A stretch of 64,000 nt of DNA from Bryoerythrophyllum caledonicum (taxonomy: Eukaryota > Streptophyta > Bryopsida > Pottiales > Pottiaceae). The position numbers and the translations under genes are program-made. The stretch covers positions 5,303,773 through 5,367,772 of the forward strand of contig OZ020524.1 in the NCBI GenBank assembly GCA_963971425.1. The letters run 5' to 3'. Positions 1 through 11,870 of the stretch are shown here, one piece after another; the first letter of the stretch is position 1; the number at the start of each line of letters is the position of its first letter. Under the pieces are notes generated by a model that saw only the letters and a program-made list of their open reading frames with translations, was not told where the DNA came from and did no database searches.

Positions 1-284
1 CTTAGCAATGTCTAGGGACTTCCTTTTTAATGAAGCAACAACTACAAGGTGGTTTTATGTAGAAAACATGGCCTTAGGCGTCGCGTAGGATTTTTTCAAA
101 ACTTTGCTAAACATCCAATTTTTTTAGAGTGTATGTCCTACACTTGTTTGGTATATTATAATGTACTTGTCCATGGACTTGTTAGGTAACTCTTTGTACT
201 CACCTTGTACGAAAGGGTTTATGTATGATTGAATGGTGATGAAAGCATGCGAAGATCGTGATCATGTTCTTGATGCATGTGTAG

Positions 285-974
285 TGCCGGAGCATCTTGA
301 AGAATCGTAGTGCTTGGAGGGAGAGGACGTTTTTGGCAATTGATAATGTGTGGGAGGACAACAAGTCAATGGTAGAGGCGAAGATGTTTATGCAAGACTT
401 AGCTTTCCATGAAGGGAGTGTGGTGATGGTGACGAGTCGTTGTCGACGCACGCTAACGTGTGTTGGTGTAGAGGAGTCGCATTGTTTTGGGGTGCCGGAA
501 CTTGTGGAAGAGGATGCGAGGAAGTTGTTTCTTTATCATGTTGCAAGAGAGAAAGAGTTTGACAATGAGGAGGACAATGTGGTGATTGACATATGCATTG
601 CACGCTGTCGATTTGAGAAGGGTGGGACACATGGTTTTCATTATCTTCCATTAGCCTTGAAGATGTTGGGTATCCATCTGGGGTTTGTGGGAAGTAGTCC
701 AGCAGAATGGTTGAAGGGCTTACCCGAAGTGAGAGATTTCAATCAGTTTGAGGGGGATAATCCGGTGTTTAGCATCATCAGGTTGAACTATGACCGGTTA
801 TCTGTGCAATTCCAAGCATTGTTCATGGATGTCGCTGTATTCCAAAAAGAGGATTCATGGGTTACGAGATATATTATCGGAGGATATTCATGGGTTTTCA
901 AACCTGGTTTGGAAGGTTATTTTGGTAGGTTGAGTGTTATCCATGAGCAAAAGTTGCAAGAAACCCAAAGCCAG
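285..974 (+). CDS. TNL receptor A, NB-ARC exon (kinase-2 to RNBS-D)
   Basis: Internal exon of a TIR-NB-ARC-LRR immune receptor, a cytoplasmic nucleotide-binding switch that senses pathogen molecules. Its 230 codons carry kinase-2 (FLAIDNVW, residues 16-23), RNBS-B (VVMVTSR, 46-52), the GLPL-type motif as LPLA (121-124) and an RNBS-D-like LFMDVAVF (179-186). The acceptor gcatgtgtag and the donor cag/gtatga keep phase 0 on both sides. Without splicing the frame stops two codons after the donor. TIR and P-loop exons of this copy must lie left of the window. The exon differs from the one at 28,126-28,815 by about one residue (Ile against Asn near residue 197). Domain assignment is firm; whether the gene is expressed is not visible. 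Confidence 0.9.
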
Positions 975-1122
975 GTATGATCATTACAATATAGAAGTGC
1001 ATGTTTGGAGTGGGTATGTGCATGTTGAAAGGATTGTAGTTTGGTGTGAATGGATATGTACTATGGTATGGTTTATTGTGCCTTAATGTAGTGATATTTC
1101 CAACAATGGTATGTTGGGTGAG

Positions 1123-2631
1123 GCATGTGTTGAAGGGGAGTGTTTTGATAGTTGTGTGGGGTTTGTGAGAATGCAGTTACAACAATTGAAGGAAAGGGGT
1201 TTGTTGGAGGATGTGGACATGAAGTCGGAAACAGTGAGCATGCACGATTTGTACAAGGAGTTTGCAAAGATGGAAGCAAAAGGGAAGTTTAATGGTTCTA
1301 CTTGTTTAAACAACCGAAAGTGGGTGTACGTTGAGGGATTGTCTCCATTAGATTTGGAGAGGACCCCATCTGGTGAATGTTGGGAGAACTTGATTCGGGC
1401 TCATGTTGGGGTGTGTGTCGAAGATTCCGGTTCGGACTTGGATCTTGATTTGGATGGTTGCAAAGTCGGTCAAGTTGTTTACAACGTAAAGAGAATCCAA
1501 TGGAGATATTTTGCAAACCTCATCTCGTTGCATATTTGGGTAGATTTCGGAGCAACAGTGTTTTTGAACTTGGAGGGGCTTCGGTGTTTAAGAAGTTTAA
1601 AGTTATTGGGTTGTCAAGGAATTGACGGAGTCGACGGTCTTGAAGACCTCAACAACCTTAAGTATTTTGAGTGGGATGGTTTAGAGGATGATAAGTTGAT
1701 TGGATCGCAATCTTTGGGACAATTACCGGCATCCTTGAGAATTTTGAGATTGCTCTATCTTGGTGTACGTTTAAGGAGCGACATGTTTGATCGTTGTACA
1801 AACTTGTCCTATCTCTTACTTGTTCAATTACGAGCAAGTGGTCACATTGATATGAGGCAATGTGCATATCTACGGAAGGTTATTGTCTGGGGCATTGGAG
1901 GGTTGCACACATTGTTAATGCCCTCCGCAGGGCTACAACCTTGCCTACGGGCTATAGAGATAGTTTACTGTGAGGATTTTAGTTGCGTTTCGGGATTAGG
2001 TGACCTGGTTCGGTTGGAATCTTTGGAAGTTGGCGATAATCCTTTGTTGGAGAATGTTCCTCATCTTGAGAAATGTACGAGTTTGAAAATATTGCGAGTA
2101 TCAGGTACCTACATCAAGAACTGTGAGGATGGAGTAAGGAAGTGCCAATTTGTGGAGTTTCGTGGTCTTGGTAGTCTTGAACAACTTCGTGAAATCCACT
2201 TTGCGGACTTGGATTTTAGAGAGCTTCCCAATCTCAAGGCATTGAAGCTCTTGTATGTTTTGAGTCTATCGGGGTGCGAGAAGTTGACTCGTTTGGATGG
2301 AGTGGAAGGTCTAACGGCTTTGCGGCGTGTTGATCTTTGTGGATGTGAGTTGTTGTCGCGGTTGCCAGACTTGAGTAACTCGACAAAGTTGGAGAGCCTT
2401 GATTTATGGGGGAGTGGAATTGAGTTGCATGAAGAAGACATTGTCATGCTTGCTGCGCTACGTGGGCTGCGCTCGGTGGAAATTGGATATTCTTCTGAAT
2501 CTGGGTTTGGGTTTATCAAGTTGGACCCGATCAGGCGGAAGGTGTTGCTTCATAATTTGCATGACTCTAGTGTAGTGGACGAGAGAGATCTTGAGACGCT
2601 TCCAGTCCAACTCTATGATTATGAGTTCTGA
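1123..2631 (+). CDS. TNL receptor A, terminal exon: MHD motif and LRR domain
   Basis: Last coding exon of receptor A, 502 codons and a stop. It opens with the end of the ARC2 subdomain, including the MHD nucleotide-sensing motif in the context VSMHDLYKEFAK (MHD at exon residues 40-42). Leucine-rich repeats follow from about residue 140 to 470, with clear units such as LRSLKLLGCQ, LSYLLLVQL, LESLEVGDNP, LYVLSLSGC and LESLDLWGSG. The last 30 residues are more polar and end YDYEF. The likely acceptor is ttgggtgag/gca, phase 0, after a 148-bp intron. It has a poor pyrimidine tract, but the nearer tgtag acceptor would start the exon on a stop codon. An ATG in frame at 1,111 could begin a separate ORF, but the MHD context argues for splicing. 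The reading frame is intact. Confidence 0.9.
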   Translation, partial: ACVEGECFDSCVGFVRMQLQQLKERGLLEDVDMKSETVSMHDLYKEFAKMEAKGKFNGSTCLNNRKWVYVEGLSPLDLERTPSGECWENLIRAHVGVCVEDSGSDLDLDLDGCKVGQVVYNVKRIQWRYFANLISLHIWVDFGATVFLNLEGLRCLRSLKLLGCQGIDGVDGLEDLNNLKYFEWDGLEDDKLIGSQSLGQLPASLRILRLLYLGVRLRSDMFDRCTNLSYLLLVQLRASGHIDMRQCAYLRKVIVWGIGGLHTLLMPSAGLQPCLRAIEIVYCEDFSCVSGLGDLVRLESLEVGDNPLLENVPHLEKCTSLKILRVSGTYIKNCEDGVRKCQFVEFRGLGSLEQLREIHFADLDFRELPNLKALKLLYVLSLSGCEKLTRLDGVEGLTALRRVDLCGCELLSRLPDLSNSTKLESLDLWGSGIELHEEDIVMLAALRGLRSVEIGYSSESGFGFIKLDPIRRKVLLHNLHDSSVVDERDLETLPVQLYDYEF

Positions 2632-4017
2632 TCACTCGAATGTGATAGTTGATCATTAGTTTTGTGGTTGGAACCGATGTTTGATTCTCTTTATCATTAT
2701 ATGGCAAAATGTATTACGTTCATAGATTTGACCGTCCGCCATTGCCAGCCCGGCCTAAAAGGGTTTAGGCCATCTTTTTTGATATTTCAATCTAATTTTC
2801 AAGTTCATGATTTTCAAACAAAATCATATGGAGGAAGCTAAAAACCCACACATAAAAAGTGAGAGACTAAACATGACTCATGAATGTGACACTTGGTTTT
2901 GACATATTGCGTGACAATGTTGAATTTATGATATAGATGTAGCATAAGAAATTGATGTTTGTAGGAAAGGGAGAAGTGTGCTCACAATGTTTGCATCATG
3001 GGCAGATCAAATCTTGACGATTGAATTGATATTTTTTAAAGAGTGCACATCTACAACCCAGACAAAAAACCTGTTGAACCAGAAATACAAATCCTGCATG
3101 CAATTCAAGTCATAAGAATCAAGAATGCAAATAGAAGCATTATGTCACTAATTCCCCGCAAAAACTGTCGTCACCTGTAATGTGTTTTTATTTATTAAGA
3201 TAATAATATGTAAATGAGGATAGCCTCTTTGAAAGTGAATTTACTGATTTTTGAAAGAAATTATTGCTGAAATGGATTCAACCCTTACACATCAATTGGG
3301 AATTGTGTATACATGCAAGTATTTTACTCTGTAGAACACAAACTATGTGTTAAAGTTTAGGTAGACTAACACCTTTAGAATGAAGATTTTTCAACTAACA
3401 TCTCTCATTTGTAGGTCATTTCATTTTCTGAACCTTATCATGTTCAAATACGACACTATACATGTAGAATATTGTGGCCACCAATGGCACCTTCTAACAT
3501 TTAAAGGTCAAAAAATGGTATAGGAATAGCCAAGTATGATATATATGTACAGCTACTCATTTGGATTGTTTTGTCAACATAATGGAGTTTTTTTAATAGT
3601 GAGGGAGAGATGACTTTATACATGACTCTACTTTGGAGTCTTATCATAGGAAGTAATTCAGTGAGTCTGTGATACCTCTATAGGAACAAGTGTCCCTTGG
3701 AGGGATGGTTTTGATTTTGGGCACGTTCCTAAAATTTGGAAAACAATCTTCTTTACTAGATTGTCCCTAAAAAGAGCTTCGAGGAGGTTTTTTTGTTTTT
3801 TTTTTAATTCATGGTTTGAAAGTTAGTACCAATACAAGTTAGAATTAGAGACTCTAGGCACCTCCAAATTTTTTGGTAGAAGTTTCTATTGACATTGAGA
3901 TTTTTCACTCATATAGAGAATATTACCTTCTTTGAACATGTCAAAAAACAATTCTTGTCTTTAGTGTCAAAATACATTTTAACTCAAGTCAAACATTTTT
4001 ACACATTTCGGGGGATC
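2632..4017. other. AT-rich spacer downstream of TNL A
   Basis: No gene is seen. The stretch begins with the receptor 3' flank and is AT-rich with short homopolymers. From about 3,820 to 4,010 it carries a piece of the dispersed repeat that also forms the inverted-repeat arms (shared text includes cacctccaaa and ttgtctttagtg). It matches about 30,490-31,870 of copy B closely. Confidence 0.6.
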
Positions 4018-4497
4018 AGGTGAAGAAGGTTACTTTGGTTGGTTGAGTGTTATCCATGAGCAGAAGTTGCAAGACACCCAAAGCCAGGTATGATCATCCC
4101 AATGTACAAGTGACTATTCGGAGTGGGTATGTGCATGTTGAAAGGATTGTAGTTTGGTGAGAATGGATGTGTACTACGGTATGGTTCAATGTGCCTTAAT
4201 GTAGTGATATTTTGATTGAGGCATGTGTTTGAGGGGAGTGTTTTGATAGTTGTGTGGGGTCTCTGAGAATGTAGGTACAACAATTGAAGGAAAAGGGGTT
4301 TGATGGAGGATGTGGACATGGAGTTTGAAACAATGAGCATGCACAATTTGTATAGGGAGTTTGCAAAGATGGAAGTAAAAGGGAAGTTCAACAGTTCTAC
4401 CGGTTTGAACAACCGAAAGTGGGTGTTCTATGTGGGATTGTCACCGGAAAGGACACCATCCGGTGACTGTTGGGAGAACTTGATTCAGGTCGATTGA
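4018..4497 (+). pseudogene. Truncated TNL relic (NB-ARC end to MHD region)
   Basis: A decayed partial copy of the receptor. It holds the last codons of the NB-ARC exon (GYFGW...LSVIHEQKLQ, then cag/gtatga as in the gene), a shortened intron, and the first part of the terminal exon through the MHD region (MSMHNLYREFAKME). The match stops at about 4,497, near the text cttgattcag. Frameshifts and a stop after GVCE-type sequence near 4,230 break it, and MHD has become MHN. No LRR follows. The same relic, with different lesions, lies at 31,880-32,356, so it predates the segmental duplication. Confidence 0.8.
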
Positions 4498-4567
4498 ATT
4501 GATCCTCGTAAATCAGTCAAAATCTTGCTTGAGAGGAGTACGAGATGATTTTCCTGGTGTGCACTTA

Positions 4568-4798
4568 CTTTCATATTCTTGGTACTGGACTGAGAATTTT
4601 TCACACATTTGGGAGCGTTTGTTGCTGGAGCTGGGGCAGGGCTTTGAACTGGCGGAATCAGAGCAATGACTGAGTTGCGGCTCAAGGAACGTGGATCAAA
4701 AACTGGGACGACAGAGTTTGGAGATGGAGCAGGACTCGCGCCATAAACTAAAGGATCAAAATAAAGGATGGTATCAAGAGAAAAACAAGTGAAGTCAT
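4568..4798 (-). pseudogene. Broken copy of the proline-rich secreted protein gene
   Basis: Counterpart of the ORF at 32,428-32,683. The Pro/Ala-rich part (ASPAPSPNSVVPV, later PVQSPAPAPAT) and the donor GTAAGT are kept. The signal-peptide region has lost about 25 bases relative to copy B, so the frame from the ATG at 4,798 meets TAG about 17 codons in. The region between the two Pro-rich blocks has also changed, and the TDAPKWTDPQC stretch of B is reduced to TNAPKC. The lesions show that this copy cannot make the same secreted protein. An alternative upstream start that avoids the stop cannot be excluded but would lack the signal peptide. Confidence 0.65.
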
Positions 4799-7700
4799 GG
4801 CACCTGAGCTCAAGCCTCATGACATCTAGAGATTGTAATCCTAGACAGTTGCCAAACTAAGAATATATTAGTGTAGAAGAACTAGAACATCTACAACTCA
4901 TGAGGATTCAGTGAAGATTAGTTCCATCCAGATACACAACTCGAAAGGAGCCGGTGGAATGGGAACAGACGTGACCAAACAGGCGCTGAAAACTATCGAG
5001 TGTGAGGCTTCTACTTCATTCAGCTCTTGGTGTTGCACCTGAGTGGACTTTGTGCCGTAAGGCGCTCAGTATTTGACTGCTTTTCTTTAAGAGTTTGAAA
5101 GAGTGATGGTGAAATACTTGATGCCAACTTTGTATTAGTCAAGTTCCATGAGCTAGCAGGTGATTCATTGTGGATACTTGAAAGTTTCGATAATCTGATC
5201 ATATTGAGCGTATAATGGAATACACACATGGGTTGCTGATTGCTAGTGTTGGACCAATAGATCCCAATATAGTGGTATTACCTTTGAACACTCAATATGC
5301 TGCACTTCCGAACTAGTAATTAACCACTGCTAAGAGTGTCGGTGTACTGAAAATACAGCCTTGTGGGGGTGACATGGAACCCACAATTGCGATCTGGCAA
5401 TACAGCGTCACTATCTGTACCCGGGTGAAAATTTCATCATATCAGCAGCTTCCCTTCAGTTCCCTTCAACTTCGTGCCATACTTCTTCATGCTCGATATA
5501 TCTCCGCAAGCTTCCCCATCCTCCTCACGACCCCAACCTCCTCGAGTACTCTGTGGATCACCCTCTTCTCCCCAAGCACCTCAGGCAGCCCGCTTCATGC
5601 TCAAAACCGCTGCCCCAGATTCCGGGTTGAAATAATTTTCTAATTTTTTGATTCCGGGTATTCTTCCTCTTCAGGCTGCCGTGCACCTCTGCCAAAAGCA
5701 AGAGCACTTCACCGATGAACCATACCACATGCGATAGGGGCGCATCAAATGGACAACGCAACTCAAACGAGGGATGCAATGAATTTTCAAATTAGCCTGC
5801 CAATTTGATGTCTTCAACGAATTATATGTCCTGTCACCCGACTGCTCCAACTACACTCCTCGCTCCGCTATATGTACCTCTCACCACTTATAGCCCTGAA
5901 CGACTCTCCAAATCACAACCAGATCGTGTCTGAGTCGAAATCGCCAGAAGAACATGTCGGATTATCTCCCAGAAGCAGACAGCCATTCAAGCCAGGAAGT
6001 ATATTACCAATCCCAAAGATATAACTACTCCAATAATTTTAAAGAGGCGAAGCAGAGTTTGTGTAGGGTTTAGAGTTTATGAGATTTGGGCTGCTGCTAT
6101 AAAGGCTTTTAGTCATGGCGGATTATTCTGCAAAGGTGAATTCTTCAACGAATTAAAATACTCCACACTTCCTCTGCACTCCTCGTGGCACGCCATTCTC
6201 AACCCCTCTGCCAAACAGTTCACCTCCGAGACTTGAAAGTATCCACACAAAGATGTCCTCTAAACTACATGTGAAAAACATATAACGGGAAGACTACGCG
6301 AATAAACACAATTAAGGTTCCAAGAAGAGCCTGTATATTGAAGACTCCGCAGCAAACTCTTCAGATCACTCCGATATCCGGCACCGGTCAGCCCTACGAA
6401 TATTACGTATTTCCCACTAGCGTTGGCCCATCTCTGCGACAAAAGCAGCACAACGATGAACCACGGCAAGGAGCACGCAATAAAAGACCGCACGTGAAGA
6501 ACCAGAAGCAGAAAGACATAGGGTTTCAAGAAAGCCTCTCAGTAGATCGTATGTGCCAAAGCTTCTTAAGTACGAGTTAAACTGCTCCAAACGTTCCTCG
6601 CCTTCACAAACCAGCAAGACCTAACGGATCTGTGCAGCTCTGCAATCCGGAACACAGCGCAGGCGTGAATATACAACACGGAGAATGTCAAGTCGCCAAG
6701 GGAGCCAATCCTTTCCAATCGGCATACTGCTCTGCCACGGCACATGCAACTATGCATGGGAGAAACTAGAAACGGATAGTAGAGGTTCCAGAAAAGCCTG
6801 TCTGACGCAGCTCGGCCGTCTTGGACGAATTAAAATACTCCACACTCCTCCCTCGAAAGGCTTACACACGTTCAATCAACGGCACTGTACGATTCTGCCA
6901 ACCAGAAGTCCAAGCATGAACGAACATCGCGAGGCAAGGCAACAATCCCCCTTACAAATGCTACCTCTCAACGTGACGCAGGCGAGAAGCTTCTAAAAAG
7001 TTATGAATGGGTTTTAGAAGAGCCTGAATGTTGGGCGATGTCCATCTTCAACGAATTAAATTACTCCACAAGTCTTCTCCATCTCAGGTTTCAGCGTAGA
7101 AAGCAGGAAATTTCAAGAACGGCCATCGATAGCGAATTAAATCTCCTCACATGCTTCCCAACAGACCCCGAACCAGAACATTCTCCATCTTCAGAGCATC
7201 TGCGCACCTCTGCCAATGCAAGAGCACTTCACCCATGAACCATGCCACAAGGAATACGGGCGCATCAACGGAACAACGCAACTCAAACGAGGGATGCAAT
7301 GGGTAGGACTTCAAATAAGCCTTGTCAATTTGATGTCTTGCAACGAAATAAATCCCTCCTAGCCTTCATATGTGTCCCTTGAAAGGTCAGATCTTCAACG
7401 CATTGAGATACTCCAAAATTTCCTCCGCACTCCTCCCGGCTCAAATATCTCTACCCTTCTGCCAGACATTTCAACTCCAAGACTTGAAGAAACCCTCAGA
7501 GACATATACTACACCTAAAATATCTGGAAAGCAAGTGACAGGAAATCAAGAAACGCTTGTTTAGGGTTATGAGGCATCCTGTCCATGGTTGTCTCAAACG
7601 AACGTTATCTTCACACGAATTAGAACTCCCACCTCCTTCAGAATCATCACCACACCACATACACCATTCGACAAGGACACAAACTTGAACTACCAGAAAC

Positions 7701-10504
7701 AGAAATATTGATAAACGAAGCTTATACCACAGCAAACCTGTCGAACAAGAAACACAAATCATACATGCAATCCAAGTCATAAAAATGATGAACACCAATC
7801 AGCAGCATCATCCAGATAATTCCAAATAATTGAAAGGTAAACCAACTGAAAAAAAGGAGTCAAGAAACTTCCTAAAGCTGACGTCGCCATATGGCGAAAG
7901 TATCAGTAATAAGTTGAATGGACCGAGACATGAAGGTGATATGATGCATCTGAACAGACAGTCCTCCAACGTAAATTACTGGGCAAGTCACCACCCACAT
8001 AAAACGACATCTCAAAATGACCATACTACATGCCCAACTGAAGATGTCATCTCTCTGCGCCTAGCCAAGTAAAACCAGGTGAGGCAAGACTTCAGGTAGA
8101 AAATTCAATGAGGTAGGGTTTCAAAGGAGCCCGTGTCAGACGTCCACGAATTATATCTCCTTCCGATGATCAAGCTATGCTAGACAACACTTCCCATCTT
8201 CTGATATGTATGCCAGTCTGCCAAAACAAAGGACGTCCGAGGATGAACCAAATTGCACACGAAAATCCGTGACAAGGAAATTCAGTAGTCAGAAAAAAAA
8301 ACGGATCGAGTGGGGTTCAAAAAAGCCTGGCATGTCGGCCGTCGATAAGCGAATTAAATCTCCTCACATGCTTTCCAAGAGGTTCTCCATCTTCAAGGTT
8401 GCCGTGCACCGCTGCCAAGGCAAGAGCACTTCACAGATGAACCATACCACATGCAATAGTGACGCATCAAATGGACAACGCAACTCAAATGAGGGTTGCA
8501 ATGAATGAGATTCCAAGTAAGCCTGCCAATTCGATGTCTTCAACGAATTAAATCTCCTGTGACCAAAGTGCTCCAACTCCACTCCACAGTTCACTTAAAA
8601 CCCTGAACGACTCTGCCAATCAGAACCAGATCGTATATGAACCAACATCGCCAGAAGAAGATGAGGACGAACGACTTGAAAGTGATTTTACACGGCCAAT
8701 GAACTAATCCTGAAATTTATAAAGGCGAAGTAGGGTTTAAGAAGGGTTCCAACGTAGCCTCTTAGTCTTTGGAGACTGTCTTCATTGACTTAAACCTTCA
8801 ACGAATTAAAAAGACTCCACGCTCCCCGTACCACACGATTCTCTACCCCTTCGCCAGGCATTTCACCTCGAAGACAAGAGACCCTCAACCACATGTGAAA
8901 AGATATACTGCCAAAGACATGTGAAAAGTATATGCCAGAAAATCAAGAAACGATTGATCAGCATTACAAACGATCCAGTCCACGATCATCATGAGCAACT
9001 TCACTCTTCTAACAAGTTCAAACTCCACATAGCTTCTTAAGATTCATTACCTCACATCATACAGCAATCCCATGATTGAGTCAAGGTTGGACTACCAAAT
9101 ATAAAATTATTGATGGACGAAGCTCATACCAGTCTTTACGGAAATTCAAGCAGCAACACATACATAGCCAACAGGAACGGTTTATAATCAGCCTGGATGT
9201 TGGCCGCCGAATGTCAATCATTATATCAAACGACCTTCACAACAACCACTCGCCATCCTTCGACTTTTCTGCCCCTCTGTCAATCAGAAGTACATAACCG
9301 ATAGACTAATTGCCGACTTTTTTTAACACAACAGAACTAGTCAACGGTGAATTAAGCGACTGAAATCAACTCTAATGAGGTTTCAAAATAGCCTGTAAGA
9401 CGTGTGCCCGAAGCGAATTAACTCTCTCGCCAACCGAGCTAAACCTCCTCGAATTCTTCACTCCCCACCTTCACATGAACATCTGCGCCAAGACCAGCTC
9501 ATCGACAAACTCCACCAGACACAAGTGGATCCAACAAGAATGATAGTCATGATTAGGGTTTGAAGAAGAGCCTATATGTTGAAGACTCCACAACCAACTC
9601 TTCGGATGAATCTGACGACCTGAGCGAACAGTCATACGTAATTTCTTCTACTGCTGGCACATCTCTGCAATCGGAGCAGTTCAACGATGAACTTTTCACC
9701 ACGGCAAGGGGCACGTAATCAAACATCGCAGCTGCACTTCATCGCAACTCAATCTTCTTCTACGAATTAAAATGCTCCACCCTCTCCCCTCCAAAGGCTG
9801 CTGCACTTCCAAACATGATGTCTTTTTGCAATTCTGCCAACCAGAAGTTCGAGAATGAACTAACATCACGCGGCAAGGAAACGAGGTTCCCTTTTAGTGT
9901 CTACCGCAATTCAATGCTAAACAAAGCATCGGCGAGAAGTTTCAAAGAGCTGGTGGAAAGGGATTTAAAAGAGCCTGTCAGTTGCGCGACGGCCATCTTC
10001 AACGAATTGAATTACTCATCTTCCACGAATTTAAATACTCCACACATCCTCTCCATCCCAGTGCTTGGCTTACGTCCAAGCTCTTGCAAATCTGCGCAAC
10101 TCTGTCAACCAGAAGTGCACGCACCAACCATGATCACCTAGCAATGGATCATGTAAGTTAACCAACCAGTCTTTCGTATGGACAAAAAACTAGCCACACC
10201 GCGTCGGACGAAAAGCTCGGCATGCAACGCAGGTAACAATCTTCGAACAATGTGAACAGGGTCCCAGAAAAGCCTGTCAACCGCATGCCGTCGCTTTTCA
10301 ACGAGTTGAAGTACTCGCAGCATCTTCCACTCTTTAAACTCAGCATGTGAACGCTCCTCACGACCGCGCGCATCTGACCCATTCCGCCAGAGATAAAAAT
10401 GTCTCGAAGAAACCGACCAAATAGCACGGGCAGCTGAACTAATCACGAGGTAGGAACTCCAAAAACGACTAGAAAGAGTTCCGAAAAGGTCCTCGAGAGC
10501 AGGC

Positions 10505-11000
10505 AGGTCCTCCCGGCGGCCGCATCATCATTGTCGAGGGCACAATGGTCCACGGGGCGGCCGAACCATCATCATCGAGGGCACGATAGTCCTCGCGGCG
10601 GCCGCATCATCATCATTGAGGGCACGATGGTCCTCGCAGAGGGCATGATGGTCCTCGCGGCGGACCGCATCAACATCGAGGGCGCAATGGTCCTCGCAGC
10701 GGCATCATCGTCATCAAGGGCACAATGGTCCTCGCAGCCGCATCATCATCATCATCGAGGGCAAGATGGTCCTCGCGGCGGCATCTTCATCATCAAGGGC
10801 ACGATGGTCCTCGCAACCGCATCATCATCGACGAAGGCGCCATGATCCTCATGGCCACATCATCATCATCAAGGGCACCAATCTTCATCAACGAGATGGT
10901 CCTCGGGGCCACTTCTTCATCACCAAGGGCACAATGGTCCTCGCGGCCGCCGCATCATCATCATCGAGGAGCACGAAGGTCCTCGCGGTCGCATCATCAC
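10505..11000. repeat. GC-rich minisatellite (~40-bp unit) in array A
   Basis: Irregular tandem repeat of about 35-45 bp made of a GCGGCCGCATCATCATCA-like half and a CGAGGGCACGATGGTCCTC-like half, about a dozen units. Short runs of cat triplets vary in number between units. Copy B has the same unit at 38,430-38,935. The array at 55-63 kb has a different short repeat in this place. Open frames across it are low-complexity and not taken as genes. Confidence 0.9.
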
Positions 11001-11034
11001 GCAGAAGCTGGCCCCAACCTTTTCACATCGCTGC

Positions 11035-11223
11035 TTAAGAAACCCACTCCATCTGGAAGCCCCATCCCCCAACCCTCACCAAAGCTTCACACCCTAAAGC
11101 TTCAAAAGAAGCCTGTGGAACTAACAACAGGCCCAACAATCTCCTAGCCATCTCCCGGTCTGCAACGCTCTCCTTCAGCAGGAACTCCTCCGCAGGCTCT
11201 AGTCCGCAAACTACTCTCGCCAT
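11035..11223 (-). CDS. Conserved small ORF at the array head, copy A (62 aa)
   Basis: Starts MARVVCGLEPAEEF and ends MEWVS-stop. The ORF at 62,670-62,858, in a much more diverged array, is also 62 residues and shares the pattern PEE..LK, then VPQASFE, then G-F with a final E-W-(V/I)-S-stop. The two differ by in-frame gaps, which suggests past coding constraint. The segment QASFEA is encoded by CAGGCTTCTTTTGAAG, the same box that recurs through the array, so array modules and this ORF are related. It lies about 155 bp downstream of a minus-strand TATA box. No signal peptide, membrane segment or known domain is seen. It could be a small protein, a first exon, or chance conservation in non-coding DNA. 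Confidence 0.4.
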   Translation of the reverse strand: MARVVCGLEPAEEFLLKESVADREMARRLLGLLLVPQASFEALGCEALVRVGGWGFQMEWVS

Positions 11224-11377
11224 GGCTTGCGACCTTCTGTACACTCTCAAGCATGCTTGTATGCGTCGTCACAGTTGCGGGGAGTGGAGAACTCTCCCCA
11301 TTGGTCCCGGGGAACCAGCTGGGAGAAGTTCTCCGTCGAGAGACTCTCTCCACTCCCACGCACCGTGACTACCCCTA

Positions 11378-11386
11378 ATTTATACA
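11378..11386 (-). promoter_or_regulatory. Candidate TATA box for leftward transcription of array A
   Basis: Reads GTATAAATT on the minus strand, about 155 bp upstream of the small ORF. The equivalent sites are GTATAAATT at 39,380-39,388 and CTATATAAATA at 63,045-63,055. Sequence to its right (AAATCTATCACTGCACC) is also kept in all three arrays. A second minus-strand TATA-like site, CTATATAA, is kept near 11,818-11,825, 39,796-39,803 and 63,547-63,554. Confidence 0.4.
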
Positions 11387-11870
11387 GCACACCAAAGCCC
11401 TGTCTCCCACGATCCTCAACTCGAGGACGAAGTCCCAAATCTATCACTGCACCTGAAACCATCAACTTGTACAAAATGCTTACATGTACTCACCCGGGAT
11501 CTACAAAAATACCAACACATATGTACACACACTGTAGTTATTATGACAAATATCTTTGGGGGGGTAACGGGTTTGTGCATCGGTCGCGTTGCTTCCCAGC
11601 CACGTATCTACGCTTCTGGAAGATTCTGGGCGTGGCGATGGATAAGACTGTGGATGAGTTTCATCCATGTCGTGGCGGGAGCCGATTTGGCGGGAGATGT
11701 ATTGAGTCAGCCTTTGCCAGCCTGTCCCATCTTACAAAGCCGGAAACAAAATTGACTTGTATTTCAAATATATCTTTAACAATATACAAGTGTGTTTCAA
11801 TGAGCCTTGAGGGGGATTATATAGGTTTCAAATTTAAAAATAAAAGTGAATTTACTTTACTATAATATAC

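Larger units (their letters stand above)
5330..11870. repeat. Degenerate tandem-module array, copy A
   Basis: About 20 modules spaced roughly 190-280 bp. On the plus strand each shows up to four boxes in fixed order: a GGGTTTCAAAAAAGCCTG-like box (for example near 6,785, 7,007, 8,318, 8,507, 9,377, 9,960, 10,258, 11,100), a CAACGAATTAAATCTCC-like box 10-20 bases later, then CTCTGCCAA, then GATGAACCA. The modules are diverged, and variants recur in the same order, suggesting a higher-order repeat. On the minus strand the boxes read as peptide fragments (FNSL, QA-FE, WFI, WQ), but spacing between boxes does not keep frame. The right part holds a minisatellite, a small ORF and TATA boxes. Homologous arrays are at 33,290-39,840 and 55,320-63,600. 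I do not recognise the family. Confidence 0.8.

Noticed and set aside
1073..1313. Minus-strand frames opposite the receptor exons (also 388-651, 2,109-2,519)
   Set aside because: Antisense shadows of conserved exons, repeated at the matching sites of copy B only because the coding strand is conserved.
1111..2631. Stand-alone LRR protein starting at the ATG at 1,111
   Set aside because: The frame begins with ARC2/MHD sequence that needs the upstream NB-ARC exon; splice signals and phase support joining.
10531..11147. His- and Ser-rich open frames across the minisatellite (also 38,509-39,526)
   Set aside because: Products of a short GC-rich repeat that is open in several frames; no conservation outside the repeat.
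5330..11870. CRISPR-like array
   Set aside because: Modules are long, diverged, with no short identical repeats or unique spacers, and the context is a plant nuclear genome.
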